Shown here piece after piece: positions 55,912-64,000 of a DNA stretch of 64,000 nucleotides. The DNA is from Streptococcus orisasini (lineage in GTDB: Bacteria; Bacillota; Bacilli; Lactobacillales; Streptococcaceae): positions 110,319-174,318 of the forward strand of contig NZ_BCLE01000030.1 in NCBI RefSeq assembly GCF_001431045.1, in the 5' to 3' direction. Within the stretch, counting starts at the first letter, position 1. Each line of letters begins with the position of its first letter. The notes below the pieces were generated by a model that saw only the letters and a program-made list of their open reading frames with translations, was not told where the DNA came from and made no database searches. The position numbers and the translations under genes were made by a program.

Positions 55912-56850
55912 ATGTCTAAAATTGTAGTGAATGGTGTAGATGGCAATTTTGGCTCACAAGTAGCCAAGTATGTTCAGACTCTTCTTCCAAAAGAATCCTT
56001 GCTTTTTACTGCTCCGAGGAAAGAGTCTCTCAAAACTTATCAAAAATTGGGAATAGCTACGGCAGTTGCAGATTTTAATTCCCAAGATAATCTTGTACAA
56101 GTCTTTGAAAATGCCGATAAAGTTCTCTTGATTTCAATGCCTTTTGTTGGTGAAAAACGTAGAAAAGCCCATCAAAATGTTGTTGAAGCATGCATCAAGG
56201 CTAATGTGAAACAAATTATTTATACTTCCGTTCTTTCAGCAAGTCATCCACTCAATCCAAGCATTGAGAATATTGATCATAGTTTTACCGAAGCAATTAT
56301 CCAAAATTCCCCACTTGATTATATTTTCTTACGGAATTCTTTATTTGCAGAAGCATTTATCAGTGATTACTTGAGAGCGGTCGAAGCTAAAGAAACAACT
56401 ATCTCAAAAAATATGGGTGATGGCCGCGTATGGTTTATCTCACGTAAGGATGCTGCCTTTGCTGCAAGCTGTGCTCTCTCTAATGATTTGTTGCATCGTG
56501 AGGTCTTAAATATCAATGGTATTGAACCCGTTTCTTATCAGAAGTTTCTTGATATTGCTAATGTCGCAACAGGCAATAATATCAGTTATACAAAATTAAC
56601 TGACGAAGAATTGTATGCTTACTTTGATTCTATCGGCGTTCCACGAGATACAAACGGTGACTTCAGCAAGAGTCCAATTCAGGCAACATCAGAAGGCATG
56701 GTAAGCTTTGGTACCACTGTTACACAGGGCTTTCTTGATGTTCCAGTTAGCGATTTTGTTAAATTAGCTGGACGGAAACCCATTTCAGTAACTGAAATGT
56801 TTGAAAATCCTGAAGATTATTTGCTGGGTGAACGACATACAATGGAATAA
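55912..56850 (+). CDS. NmrA-like NAD(P)-binding protein, copy 2
   Basis: 312 residues, paralog of the preceding gene, sharing SMPFVGEKR, IDH(A/S)(Y/F)TE, LDYIFLRNS, the MGDGRVWFISRKD region and GERH at the C-terminus. GVDGNFGS is the dinucleotide loop. AGGAGG lies directly before the start. The pair looks like an old tandem duplication that has diverged widely. Specific substrate unknown. Confidence 0.85.
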   Translation: MSKIVVNGVDGNFGSQVAKYVQTLLPKESLLFTAPRKESLKTYQKLGIATAVADFNSQDNLVQVFENADKVLLISMPFVGEKRRKAHQNVVEACIKANVKQIIYTSVLSASHPLNPSIENIDHSFTEAIIQNSPLDYIFLRNSLFAEAFISDYLRAVEAKETTISKNMGDGRVWFISRKDAAFAASCALSNDLLHREVLNINGIEPVSYQKFLDIANVATGNNISYTKLTDEELYAYFDSIGVPRDTNGDFSKSPIQATSEGMVSFGTTVTQGFLDVPVSDFVKLAGRKPISVTEMFENPEDYLLGERHTME

Positions 56851-57000
56851 CCCTGTATCACATTTAAAAATAATTAGCAGATTAATAAAAATTCTAATCG
56901 CTCAAAAGCATACTTGAGCATTTATATCTCCTGCAAAAGAAGTATAGCAATTAGAATACAGGAGTGAGAATATCTGACTGCTGATGAGAAAGTCATAGCT

Positions 57001-57246
57001 TTGGTTAAGCCTAGTATATGGAGCGCATTCCACAGTTGGTGCGCAGGCATGCGACTAAGGCAACCAGCAACCCGTAAGTTGATTGCGCGTGAGTTTGCTA
57101 AAGCTTATGCAGAAACGCAAAAAGAGGGCGTTTTGAGCCCTGAGGTTGAGGAAGCTACTTTTGAACAGTCTTGCCGGCAAACGGTGAATTTCATAAAAAC
57201 GAGCTTAACACGGCTCGTTTTTTATAGTACGAGGGGCATGGCGTAG
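57001..57246 (+). pseudogene. Truncated coding remnant, unrecognised
   Basis: A frame starting near 56974 reads LTADEKVIALVKPSIWSAFH and continues through SWCAGMRLRQPATRKLIARE to EATFEQSCRQTVNFI, charged and protein-like. It has no start codon with a ribosome binding site and runs into a terminator hairpin (AAAAACGAGC/GCTCGTTTTTT, 57195-57223), so the reported tail is not real. Family not recognised. Confidence 0.35.
57195..57223 (+). terminator. Terminator
   Basis: AAAACGAGC pairs with GCTCGTTTT around an eight-base loop, followed by T. Confidence 0.7.
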
Positions 57247-57422
57247 ATCTGAGATGAAAGTCCTCTGTAGACACCCGCTGTCAATAAGTCAAGCATATCA
57301 TAGATATAAGTGAAAGAAGCTGATTTGCCACTAATAAAGAGGCTACCGACGCTGTCTAACAATAGAGTGGGTTCAATAATAGTCATGCAGCAGTTGAGAC
57401 GCAGGATGCCATCATCAGTCAA
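57222..57422 (-). other. Open frame of uncertain status in an intergenic stretch
   Basis: A 66-codon minus-strand frame containing SGKSASFTYIYDMLDLLTAG and ending YAMPLVL. No ribosome binding site was found before its ATG and I know no family. It may be a gene tail left after rearrangement, or chance. Confidence 0.2.
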
Positions 57423-57538
57423 ATAAACAAAGATAAGATTAAAAAATCTTTCAAAAATAGGATTTTTAGTAGATTTATTTATTATTTTTTGTTAAAATCT
57501 CTTAAAAATGCTGATTTTTTGAAGATGGGAGATATAAA

Positions 57539-58753
57539 ATGAATTATAAACCTCTAAAAATTGTCAAATTCATGAATTCTGGAAATAATGAGAAAGAATA
57601 TTTCAAAAGATTTGATAGTTTTGGAGTTATTAAGGCTAAACTTTTCCCGCATTTATCAAAAAGAGGGGAATTCAAAACTAGTCAATACGAGCTCTTTTGT
57701 GTTCCTATTCAGGAAATTCAAATCTTGACCCAAGAGATTTTCGCTAATTCAAATCGTATCAAAGAGTTAGATGACCTTCTTCCCGGAGTTGCTAAAAAGC
57801 AGTTCTATAAGGAGCAGCTTTATAAAGCTATCATCAGTACAGATGAAATTGAAGGGATCAAAACAACCAGAAAAGAGCTTTCTCTAGCTCATCGGTCCTT
57901 AGCTCAGAAGACCAAGGAAAAGGTTAGGCTGCAATCTACTGTACGCATGTATAATGATATTCAACAGAATGACTTCCTCAAAATTGATAGTCTCCAGTCT
58001 ATCAGAACCATTTATGACCAGTTAACAGAAGGTGAGATTGACAGCGAAGATATACTGGATGGTGAACTTTTCAGGGATAATCTGGTCTCAATCATTGATG
58101 CCGCCAATAATAAGATTGAACATGTTCCGCCTATTTCTGAAAAGCAAATCTTTGCCATGCTGCAATCATGGGTTGGCTTTATCAATGACAAGGCAGTTCC
58201 CGTACTCATCAAAGCCTTTCTCGCTCATTATTTCTTTGAAAATGTTCACCCATTTTATGATGGTAATGGCAGGACAGGCAGGTATATCCTAGCAAGGTAT
58301 CTAGCTCGCAAACTTGATATCTACTCAGGATTTGTTATTTCTCAAAGGATTAATCAGGAAAAGAAGAAATATTACGAAGCCTTTAGCATCACTGGGGATG
58401 CAGACAATAAAGCAGAAGGAACTTTTTTTGTCCTCTCTTTAATGGAAATTCTCAAAAATGGCCAGCATGATATCATAAATATGCTAGAAGAAAAGAAAGC
58501 TATTTTAGATAATTACGATAATGAATTAAATCAAGCGGACTACACCGAGCTTCAAAAGAGAATTCTCTTCATTTTGCTCCAATCAAAAGTTTTTATCGAC
58601 GATCCAAACGAAGGCATTTCAGATAATGACATCATCGAGCTCCTCTCTCATGACTTCGCAAAATCAGCCATCAAAAGAACAATCGATCACTTAGAAAAAA
58701 TCGGCATTATAAAACTAACCGCACAAAGACCTAAAAAGCACCTGCTCTTGTAA
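57539..58753 (+). CDS. Fic-domain protein (class II type)
   Basis: 404 residues with GGGAG upstream. The Fic motif HPFYDGNGRTGR begins at His237. An inhibitory motif (S/T)xxxE(G/N) is present upstream as TDEIEG (101-106), so this is a class II Fic protein held inactive by its own N-terminal helix. A C-terminal winged-helix-like region (about 340-404, LSHDFAKSAIKRTIDHLEKIGIIKL) is typical of the Fic/DOC long form. Such enzymes AMPylate target proteins; the target is unknown. It stands alone in an accessory stretch, with no separate antitoxin gene. Confidence 0.9.
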   Translation: MNYKPLKIVKFMNSGNNEKEYFKRFDSFGVIKAKLFPHLSKRGEFKTSQYELFCVPIQEIQILTQEIFANSNRIKELDDLLPGVAKKQFYKEQLYKAIISTDEIEGIKTTRKELSLAHRSLAQKTKEKVRLQSTVRMYNDIQQNDFLKIDSLQSIRTIYDQLTEGEIDSEDILDGELFRDNLVSIIDAANNKIEHVPPISEKQIFAMLQSWVGFINDKAVPVLIKAFLAHYFFENVHPFYDGNGRTGRYILARYLARKLDIYSGFVISQRINQEKKKYYEAFSITGDADNKAEGTFFVLSLMEILKNGQHDIINMLEEKKAILDNYDNELNQADYTELQKRILFILLQSKVFIDDPNEGISDNDIIELLSHDFAKSAIKRTIDHLEKIGIIKLTAQRPKKHLLL

Positions 58754-59282
58754 ATCTATACAAGTCAACAGTTTTTCAAGCATGTAGGATTTAAAAATCG
58801 GAAGTAGTAGAACTACCAGCATTTCAATGAAAGTAGTCTTACTGCATAAAACTTAACTATTGAAAAATAGGCATTGTGAGATAATCATAAACTAGTCAAA
58901 GCAGCCCTAAAATCAGAGGCTGCTTTTCAAATGTTTGAGCAAAGAAAAGACTCTCAAACTTTTCTGAGAGCTTAAAGAGCAGCAACATTAAAAAAGACAA
59001 CCTCAGGCACATAGGAATGCTCGGTACATAGCACCTACCCCATTCTGGGACCCAGCGTTAATCCTTCGAAAGTTATCTTTAAGTATACACTAACATACTT
59101 TATATTAAATCAAAAGGATTTTATAAATTAATTCAAAAAATTTTGGAGAAATCAAGTCGTGTACTTGGTTTTTTTGTTTATAAAATTATTCCTAAAAGCT
59201 TGATTTGATGGGAAAGATAACTTTAGTTACGTAGTGAAAAGTGGTAGAATAGAGGCAGATACTACACTAAAAGAGAGATCAA
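58754..59282. other. 529-base intergenic region with terminators and small direct repeats
   Basis: No gene is seen. Hairpins with T tracts occur at about 58898-58928 (AGCAGCC/GGCTGCT) and 59152-59176 (CAAGT/ACTTG). Two near-identical nonamers, GGCACATAG (59006) and GGTACATAG (59023), lie 17 bases apart in a less AT-rich patch that might encode a small RNA. An extended -10 TGGTAGAAT (59242-59250) drives the next gene. Confidence 0.4.
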
Positions 59283-62200
59283 ATGACCGAAAAGCATACT
59301 CAAAAATTTAAAAAGTTAACTCCAATAAATGATGCTGATATCGACCAATCACATATTGATGCAGTTGATTTTGCCATTGAAGATCCAGATGTGTTAAATG
59401 TCGCTATATCTGGCAATTATGGTTCTGGGAAAAGTAGTTTCATTGAGACTTATAAAGAAAGGCATAATAAGAAAAACAAGACCTTTCTGCATATCTCATT
59501 GGCTCACTTTAATTCTGAAGATGGAATTGAAGATAAACAGCAAATTAAACAGAGTACAGATAAGACGGAGAAAGATAATGTTTTAGAAGGAAAAATAGTC
59601 AATCAATTACTTCATCAGATTGAAGCTGATAAAATTCCTTTGACCATTTTTAAATCAAAACAACACCCTAAGGAGAGACAAATTTGGGGTTGGTTTACTT
59701 TACTGACTATTTTGCTATTTTCAGTACTAACTATATTGACTTTCCCTAGTTTATCTTGGAGCAGTTGGGTTAAGAAGGTATTAGGTGTCATTTTTGTCCT
59801 GAGTCTATCAGTATTGATTTATCAACTAATAAGACTTCAATTTTATCGCAAACTATTCAAATCGATATCTTTCAAAGGTGCTTCTATTTCAGGAGAGATT
59901 GAGATATTAGGTAAGTCTGATACTTCATACTTCGATAAATATTTAGATGATGTCCTTTATTTATTTGATAATTGTCAGAAGGATATTATTGTCTTTGAGG
60001 ATATTGATCGGTTTGAAACAAACCTCATTTTTTCAAAATTAAAAGAAATAAATACCTTGGTTAATAATAAACGAAAAGCACGTGGTGAAAATAATAAACT
60101 TCTCTTTATGTACCTTGTCAAAGATGAAATGTTTATTTCTAAAGAAAGAACAAAATTTTTTGATTTCATCATTCCGATTATTCCAGCAGTGACATCCTCA
60201 AATTCAAGAGAAAGATTTAGTGAAATTTTGTCTGATTTAGAGTGTGGAGATGATCTTAAAGGTAGTTTTTTACAGAAAATTTCAATCTACATTGATGACT
60301 TGCGCCTAGCTAGCAATATCTGCAATGAATATGTTTTGTATAAAAATAATCTAACAGGAGAAAACAGTGAAAATAAACTAAAATTATCAAATGAAAAGCT
60401 ATTTGCAATGATAGTTTATAAAAATATTTTTCCCAAAGATTTCTCTGAATTGCAAGTGGATTCAGGATTTATTTATAGGCTCTTTCAAGAAAAAGATAAC
60501 CTGAAAAGAGAACAATTACATGACATAGATGAACAAATTTCAGAAATTAATCAGAAGATCATAGATGCAGAAAATGAAGTGTTGAATAATGAGTTAGAGT
60601 TGTATTCATCCATTCTAAAAGTTCCTAACAATCGTGCTGTTTTAAAAGTTAATAATAAATTTGAATACGAGTTTGAAAATCGACTTGATTTTATCGCTGA
60701 ATTGCTAAGGGAGGATGCTGAAATAGTGTCCTATGAAAGTTATTATCATGCTAGTAATGGATATAATCAAAGAAAGGAGATGAAGAAAACAATTTTTGAG
60801 ATTCCAGACTCTGAACAGGATAATTTCAATTCTCGACTAGAAAACATTAAAAATAAGGGTTCAATCGAATTATTAAAGAACGAGATGAGTGCTCTTCAAA
60901 AGAAAAAACAAGAAGCTCAACGCCAAAAATTAGCAAATTTAATTACACGTGAAAAGATAGACAATATTTCAGATGAAGAAAACTTTCATTATATTAAAGG
61001 TAACCCTCAATTTTCTATGATTACATTTTTAATCAGAAATGATTATATTGATGAAAGCTACCCTGACTATATTAATAATTTCTATGCAAATATCTTAAAT
61101 AGAGAAGATAAAGAGTTTATCATGGCTGTTCAGGGGGAAGGAGCCCTCCCTTGGGATTATCATCTAACAAATATTGCGGAAATTTATAATAATAGATTGG
61201 TTACAGAGGATTTTAATCGTGATGAAGTTTTGAATTATGATTTATTTGAATACGTTATCTCAGAAGATAATAAGGAAAAATTAAGAACTTACTTTGTTGA
61301 GAATAGACTAAAATTCCTTATATCCTTTTTCAGCAGATCATCCTTAAGTTTACAAAAAGCTGTCGCCAGAGATTTATTAAACTATAACCCTGACTTAGTT
61401 GGACTATTATTATCGTCTGAGGATTTTCTACATGCTGGTGGTTTTGCTATGATTCAGCGGATACTGTTTGATAATTTCTTATTATTAAGCCAAAAGTTAT
61501 CAGCAGAACAAAAAGAACAGTTATCGCAATTTACTTCTGACTCTTGGCATTTTATTTGGTATGAATTTACACAAACTGGAGAAGATGATGACTATAAAGA
61601 TTTAATATTTAATTTAAAAGATTTGAACGCAAAAATAAAAGAATTTAATTTTAGTTCAGAGTATGGAGATTTTAGTGACGAAATTTATAGTAATAACCTT
61701 TATCATTTGAATGTTGACAATATCACAAAATTATTATTATACCTTGATTCTTCCTTAAATGAAAATGATATTAAGCACCAAAATTTTACTATTATCAATT
61801 CTGATGATAAATTTAGTCATTTGCTGAATTATGTCAAAGAAAATATGGAAGAGTACGTTAAAATTATTGTTGATCGGTCTGATAAAGTGATCACGGATAA
61901 TGTGGAATATATTTATGATATTCTTAATAATGAAGATATTTCAGATGAGACTAAAACTAGGTATTTATCCTATGTTAATGATAATATTTTGGAATTATCC
62001 TTAATTGATAATATGTCATTCAAGGATAAAGCGATGGAATTCAATAAAGCGATTTTTGAGACTGAAACTGTATTAGATTACTTTGAAGAGTATAATACAT
62101 GGAATAATCTCTTAATAAATTTTGTTAATTCGAAACCTGTCTTTAATGTAGATAAAAAAATATGGGAAGAAAGAGAAAAAGATCTCCAAAAGATATTCTT

Positions 62201-63050
62201 TGAAGAAACGGTAAAATGTAATACTTTAGAAAATCGACACTATAAATCTATTTTGTCTTCTCTTGGATGGATTTCTAATGCTTTACCAGAAGAAATCGAA
62301 GAAGATAAAATTGATATTTTGATAGAAATTGGGGTTCTTTCAGAAGAATTTGACACAACTATTCTTTCAAATTTAAGAGATAATTATCCTGCAAGCGTTA
62401 TTAAATATATTCTAAAATATCTAGACGGCTATCTTGAAAACATTAACGATTACTATGATGAAGATGAAATCTTAGAAGTTTTGGAGCAAGGCATCCCTCT
62501 TGAAAAGGCTCAACTACTAGTGGATAATTTTAATGGTACTATTAGCGTTCAAGATAAGAATTACAGTTCAGAACTGATAGCATATATTTTAAAAGATAAA
62601 TTTGATGATGAAGATTTGCCAATGCTTTTAAAAGAATATCAAATATTTGATAAGATTGTTCAAGATGTTATTGTACAAAAAGGAACAGCGAATATAGATA
62701 CTATTTTAGATAATGTTTACCCTGTAGAAAAGAATTTGCTTTTATCTCTAATAAAAGACGATGATATTAGTCTGGATGATAGACGTTTACTGTATAGCAG
62801 GAATATTCCACATGATAATATAGAAAAAGTATTAGAAAACTTGCGTCTCCTTAGTTTATTTGACGAATACTATCAAATTGTTCAAGAAACTAAGAAACAT
62901 AAGAATCCTAAGATTTCTGTTACTGAGTACAATAAAAATATTCTTAGTTTTTTACAAGAGAAAGAATGCTTTAATTCATTTGAAGAAGATTCACATGATT
63001 CCAGTTATTATAGAATTTATAGTTTTAGGACATATAATAAAAAGGTATAA
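59283..63050 (+). CDS. Large membrane-inserted P-loop NTPase (YobI/KAP-like)
   Basis: 1255 residues. Walker A GNYGSGKSS begins at residue 44; two membrane helices (about 132-190, WGWFTLLTILLF... and KVLGVIFVLSLSVLIYQ) are inserted before Walker B IIVFEDIDR (235-243). This insertion between the nucleotide motifs is the KAP/YobI arrangement. The remaining 900 residues are helical and AT-rich in codon use, with a coiled coil near 400-430 and repeat-like helical pairs, resembling the sensor part of STAND-type proteins. KAP relatives include the phage-exclusion protein PifA. Function here is unproven. Four bases separate it from the next gene. Confidence 0.7.
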   Translation: MTEKHTQKFKKLTPINDADIDQSHIDAVDFAIEDPDVLNVAISGNYGSGKSSFIETYKERHNKKNKTFLHISLAHFNSEDGIEDKQQIKQSTDKTEKDNVLEGKIVNQLLHQIEADKIPLTIFKSKQHPKERQIWGWFTLLTILLFSVLTILTFPSLSWSSWVKKVLGVIFVLSLSVLIYQLIRLQFYRKLFKSISFKGASISGEIEILGKSDTSYFDKYLDDVLYLFDNCQKDIIVFEDIDRFETNLIFSKLKEINTLVNNKRKARGENNKLLFMYLVKDEMFISKERTKFFDFIIPIIPAVTSSNSRERFSEILSDLECGDDLKGSFLQKISIYIDDLRLASNICNEYVLYKNNLTGENSENKLKLSNEKLFAMIVYKNIFPKDFSELQVDSGFIYRLFQEKDNLKREQLHDIDEQISEINQKIIDAENEVLNNELELYSSILKVPNNRAVLKVNNKFEYEFENRLDFIAELLREDAEIVSYESYYHASNGYNQRKEMKKTIFEIPDSEQDNFNSRLENIKNKGSIELLKNEMSALQKKKQEAQRQKLANLITREKIDNISDEENFHYIKGNPQFSMITFLIRNDYIDESYPDYINNFYANILNREDKEFIMAVQGEGALPWDYHLTNIAEIYNNRLVTEDFNRDEVLNYDLFEYVISEDNKEKLRTYFVENRLKFLISFFSRSSLSLQKAVARDLLNYNPDLVGLLLSSEDFLHAGGFAMIQRILFDNFLLLSQKLSAEQKEQLSQFTSDSWHFIWYEFTQTGEDDDYKDLIFNLKDLNAKIKEFNFSSEYGDFSDEIYSNNLYHLNVDNITKLLLYLDSSLNENDIKHQNFTIINSDDKFSHLLNYVKENMEEYVKIIVDRSDKVITDNVEYIYDILNNEDISDETKTRYLSYVNDNILELSLIDNMSFKDKAMEFNKAIFETETVLDYFEEYNTWNNLLINFVNSKPVFNVDKKIWEEREKDLQKIFFEETVKCNTLENRHYKSILSSLGWISNALPEEIEEDKIDILIEIGVLSEEFDTTILSNLRDNYPASVIKYILKYLDGYLENINDYYDEDEILEVLEQGIPLEKAQLLVDNFNGTISVQDKNYSSELIAYILKDKFDDEDLPMLLKEYQIFDKIVQDVIVQKGTANIDTILDNVYPVEKNLLLSLIKDDDISLDDRRLLYSRNIPHDNIEKVLENLRLLSLFDEYYQIVQETKKHKNPKISVTEYNKNILSFLQEKECFNSFEEDSHDSSYYRIYSFRTYNKKV

Positions 63051-63054
63051 ATCA

Positions 63055-63579
63055 ATGAATATCAATTTTTCTGATTTAATAACAACAATTATCGGTGCTT
63101 TGATTGGGGGCTTGTTTTCCTATCTGATTGTAAGAGTTCAATTAAAATATAGGGAGAGAGACAAAGAAGATGAACAAGCTAGCAATGTAGCAACATGGTT
63201 AACTGATATATCCGATAGACAGTCTAGTAATGATAACTATATCAAATATGATCTGGTCATTAATAACAACTCTAACTTACCAATCTACAATGTTCTGATA
63301 ATATCATTAAGTAACAAGGTGAATCTCCATTTTCAGGATATTAAATTTTGGGATTACGAGCTCATTAATTATTACCCAATTTTAACACCTGGCATTAAAA
63401 AAGACCTCATTAATACAAAAGGAAGTGGAATAGGGGTCGAACGGCCCGCTGTTTCCATATTATTTACAGATGTTTATGGAAAGTATCGTTATCGTAATCA
63501 ACTGGGTCAATTAACTCAATTAAGCACTAAAGAATATGATGGATTGATTGTGAGATTAGGCTATAGACCGCCTTTATAA
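63055..63579 (+). CDS. Small membrane-anchored partner protein, unknown family
   Basis: 174 residues from the ATG at 63055, with AAAAGG upstream; the longer frame from 62860 overlaps the NTPase gene. One N-terminal membrane helix (about 6-26, LITTIIGALIGGLFSYLIVRV) precedes a charged helix and a soluble beta-rich domain (YDLVINNNSNLPIYNVLIISL ... VSILFTDVYGKYRYRN). The domain faces the cytoplasm if the positive-inside rule holds. Close coupling suggests it works with the NTPase. I recognise no family. Confidence 0.6.
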   Translation: MNINFSDLITTIIGALIGGLFSYLIVRVQLKYRERDKEDEQASNVATWLTDISDRQSSNDNYIKYDLVINNNSNLPIYNVLIISLSNKVNLHFQDIKFWDYELINYYPILTPGIKKDLINTKGSGIGVERPAVSILFTDVYGKYRYRNQLGQLTQLSTKEYDGLIVRLGYRPPL

Positions 63580-64000
63580 AAAACGATATCAATTTAAAAA
63601 TAAGGAAAGGAACTATAACAAATTAAAACATGCCAAAACTCAGACTAAAAGACTTTGATGATGAGAAGTTAGGAGATATTACAATTTCATATTCTGGAGA
63701 TATTTCAGCTCCTGTCAGACATCATGGCAGATATGGTTAAGACCAGCCAATGCATCACGCAGAACCGAGTTGGAAGGCCGTCTAAAGAACTTGCGAGGCG
63801 CAACTTCAAAAGACCAGACTGAGCTGGACAAATTTTTGAAAGATTTGGAACTATAGAAGCACTGCTCAAGGGTAGTGCTTTTTATAATATAGATTGGATG
63901 CATAGAAAGAAGCGGGTCAATTGGCTTTACCAAGCTATTTGATTGAGAAAATTGTTAGATAAAATTAACTTTTGCAATGTTGTTTTAGCAAAACTCTTGT
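63580..64000 (+). pseudogene. Decayed remnants, possibly hsdS and mobile-element tails
   Basis: 63630-63740 encodes MPKLRLKDFDDEKLGDITIS and 16 more residues before TAA, resembling the N-terminus of type I restriction specificity subunits (PKLRFxxF...KLGDI). A different frame ending at 63856 reads WLRPANASRRTELEGRLKNL then RGATSKDQTELDKFLKDLEL, an apparent gene tail, followed by a terminator (AAGCACT/AGTGCTT, 63857-63882). A third piece at 63906-63962 reads KEAGQLALPSYLIEKIVR. None is a complete gene. Confidence 0.4.

Noticed and set aside
62860..63054. N-terminal extension of the small membrane protein into the NTPase gene
   Set aside because: No ribosome binding site at 62860, and the ATG at 63055 begins a normal membrane anchor.

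Overview
The window reads as chromosomal DNA of a Streptococcus of the mutans group. The evidence is the AT-rich base composition, streptococcal promoters and ribosome binding sites, an S. mutans-type Cas9 with its tracrRNA, a GbpC glucan-binding surface protein with its IrvR/IrvA control genes, and gene orders I recall from S. mutans (cdaA-glmM, clpB, pdhDABC, cas-irvR-irvA-gbpC). Many proteins differ from the S. mutans sequences I remember, so a sister species such as S. ratti is plausible. That is inference from memory, not a database result.

Layout. 1-1726: end of a polysaccharide synthase and its GH8 glycosidase. 1923-12272: housekeeping block with an ABC-F ATPase, gatD-murT (lipid II amidation, minus strand), cdaA-cdaR-glmM (c-di-AMP and amino sugar synthesis) and clpB. 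12511-17254: pyruvate dehydrogenase operon pdhDABC. 17376-23477: TetR/quinone reductase pair, then hemW-thioesterase-Nudix-HAD-membrane protein, and a flavin reductase. 23510-32001: type II-A CRISPR-Cas locus with a vestigial start of a second, different cas9, tracrRNA, cas9-cas1-cas2-csn2, an inserted HicA/HicB toxin-antitoxin pair, and an array of 21 full repeats plus one truncated repeat. 32177-35608: irvR, irvA and gbpC. 35807-42391: lepA and assorted genes (GNAT, membrane proteins, DUF2974, MerR, ECF S component). 42560-44107: a BCCT transporter broken by one amber codon. 44515-51580: an OYE-type reductase, LysR and RpiR regulators, and a fructose PTS/1-phosphofructokinase/LacD operon, with an eroded second lacD tail in front.

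The right end (51581-64000) is accessory and decayed. It holds a double-glycine bacteriocin with an upstream inverted repeat and a possible immunity protein, gene fragments, an IS-end-like repeat, a LysR regulator with two tandem NmrA-like genes, a Fic AMPylase-type protein, and a two-gene module (59283-63579) of a 1255-residue membrane-inserted P-loop NTPase (YobI/KAP-like) with a small membrane protein. That module is the best candidate here for an undescribed, possibly defensive, system. Fragments at the right edge look like a decayed restriction specificity gene or mobile element.

How parts fit together. Cas9 with tracrRNA and crRNAs forms the immune effector, Cas1/Cas2/Csn2 acquire spacers, and HicAB sits between the acquisition genes and the array with its own promoter and terminator. 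IrvR (LexA-like, self-cleaving) probably represses irvA, whose long structured leader and product tune gbpC and dextran-dependent aggregation. No tRNA or rRNA gene was seen.
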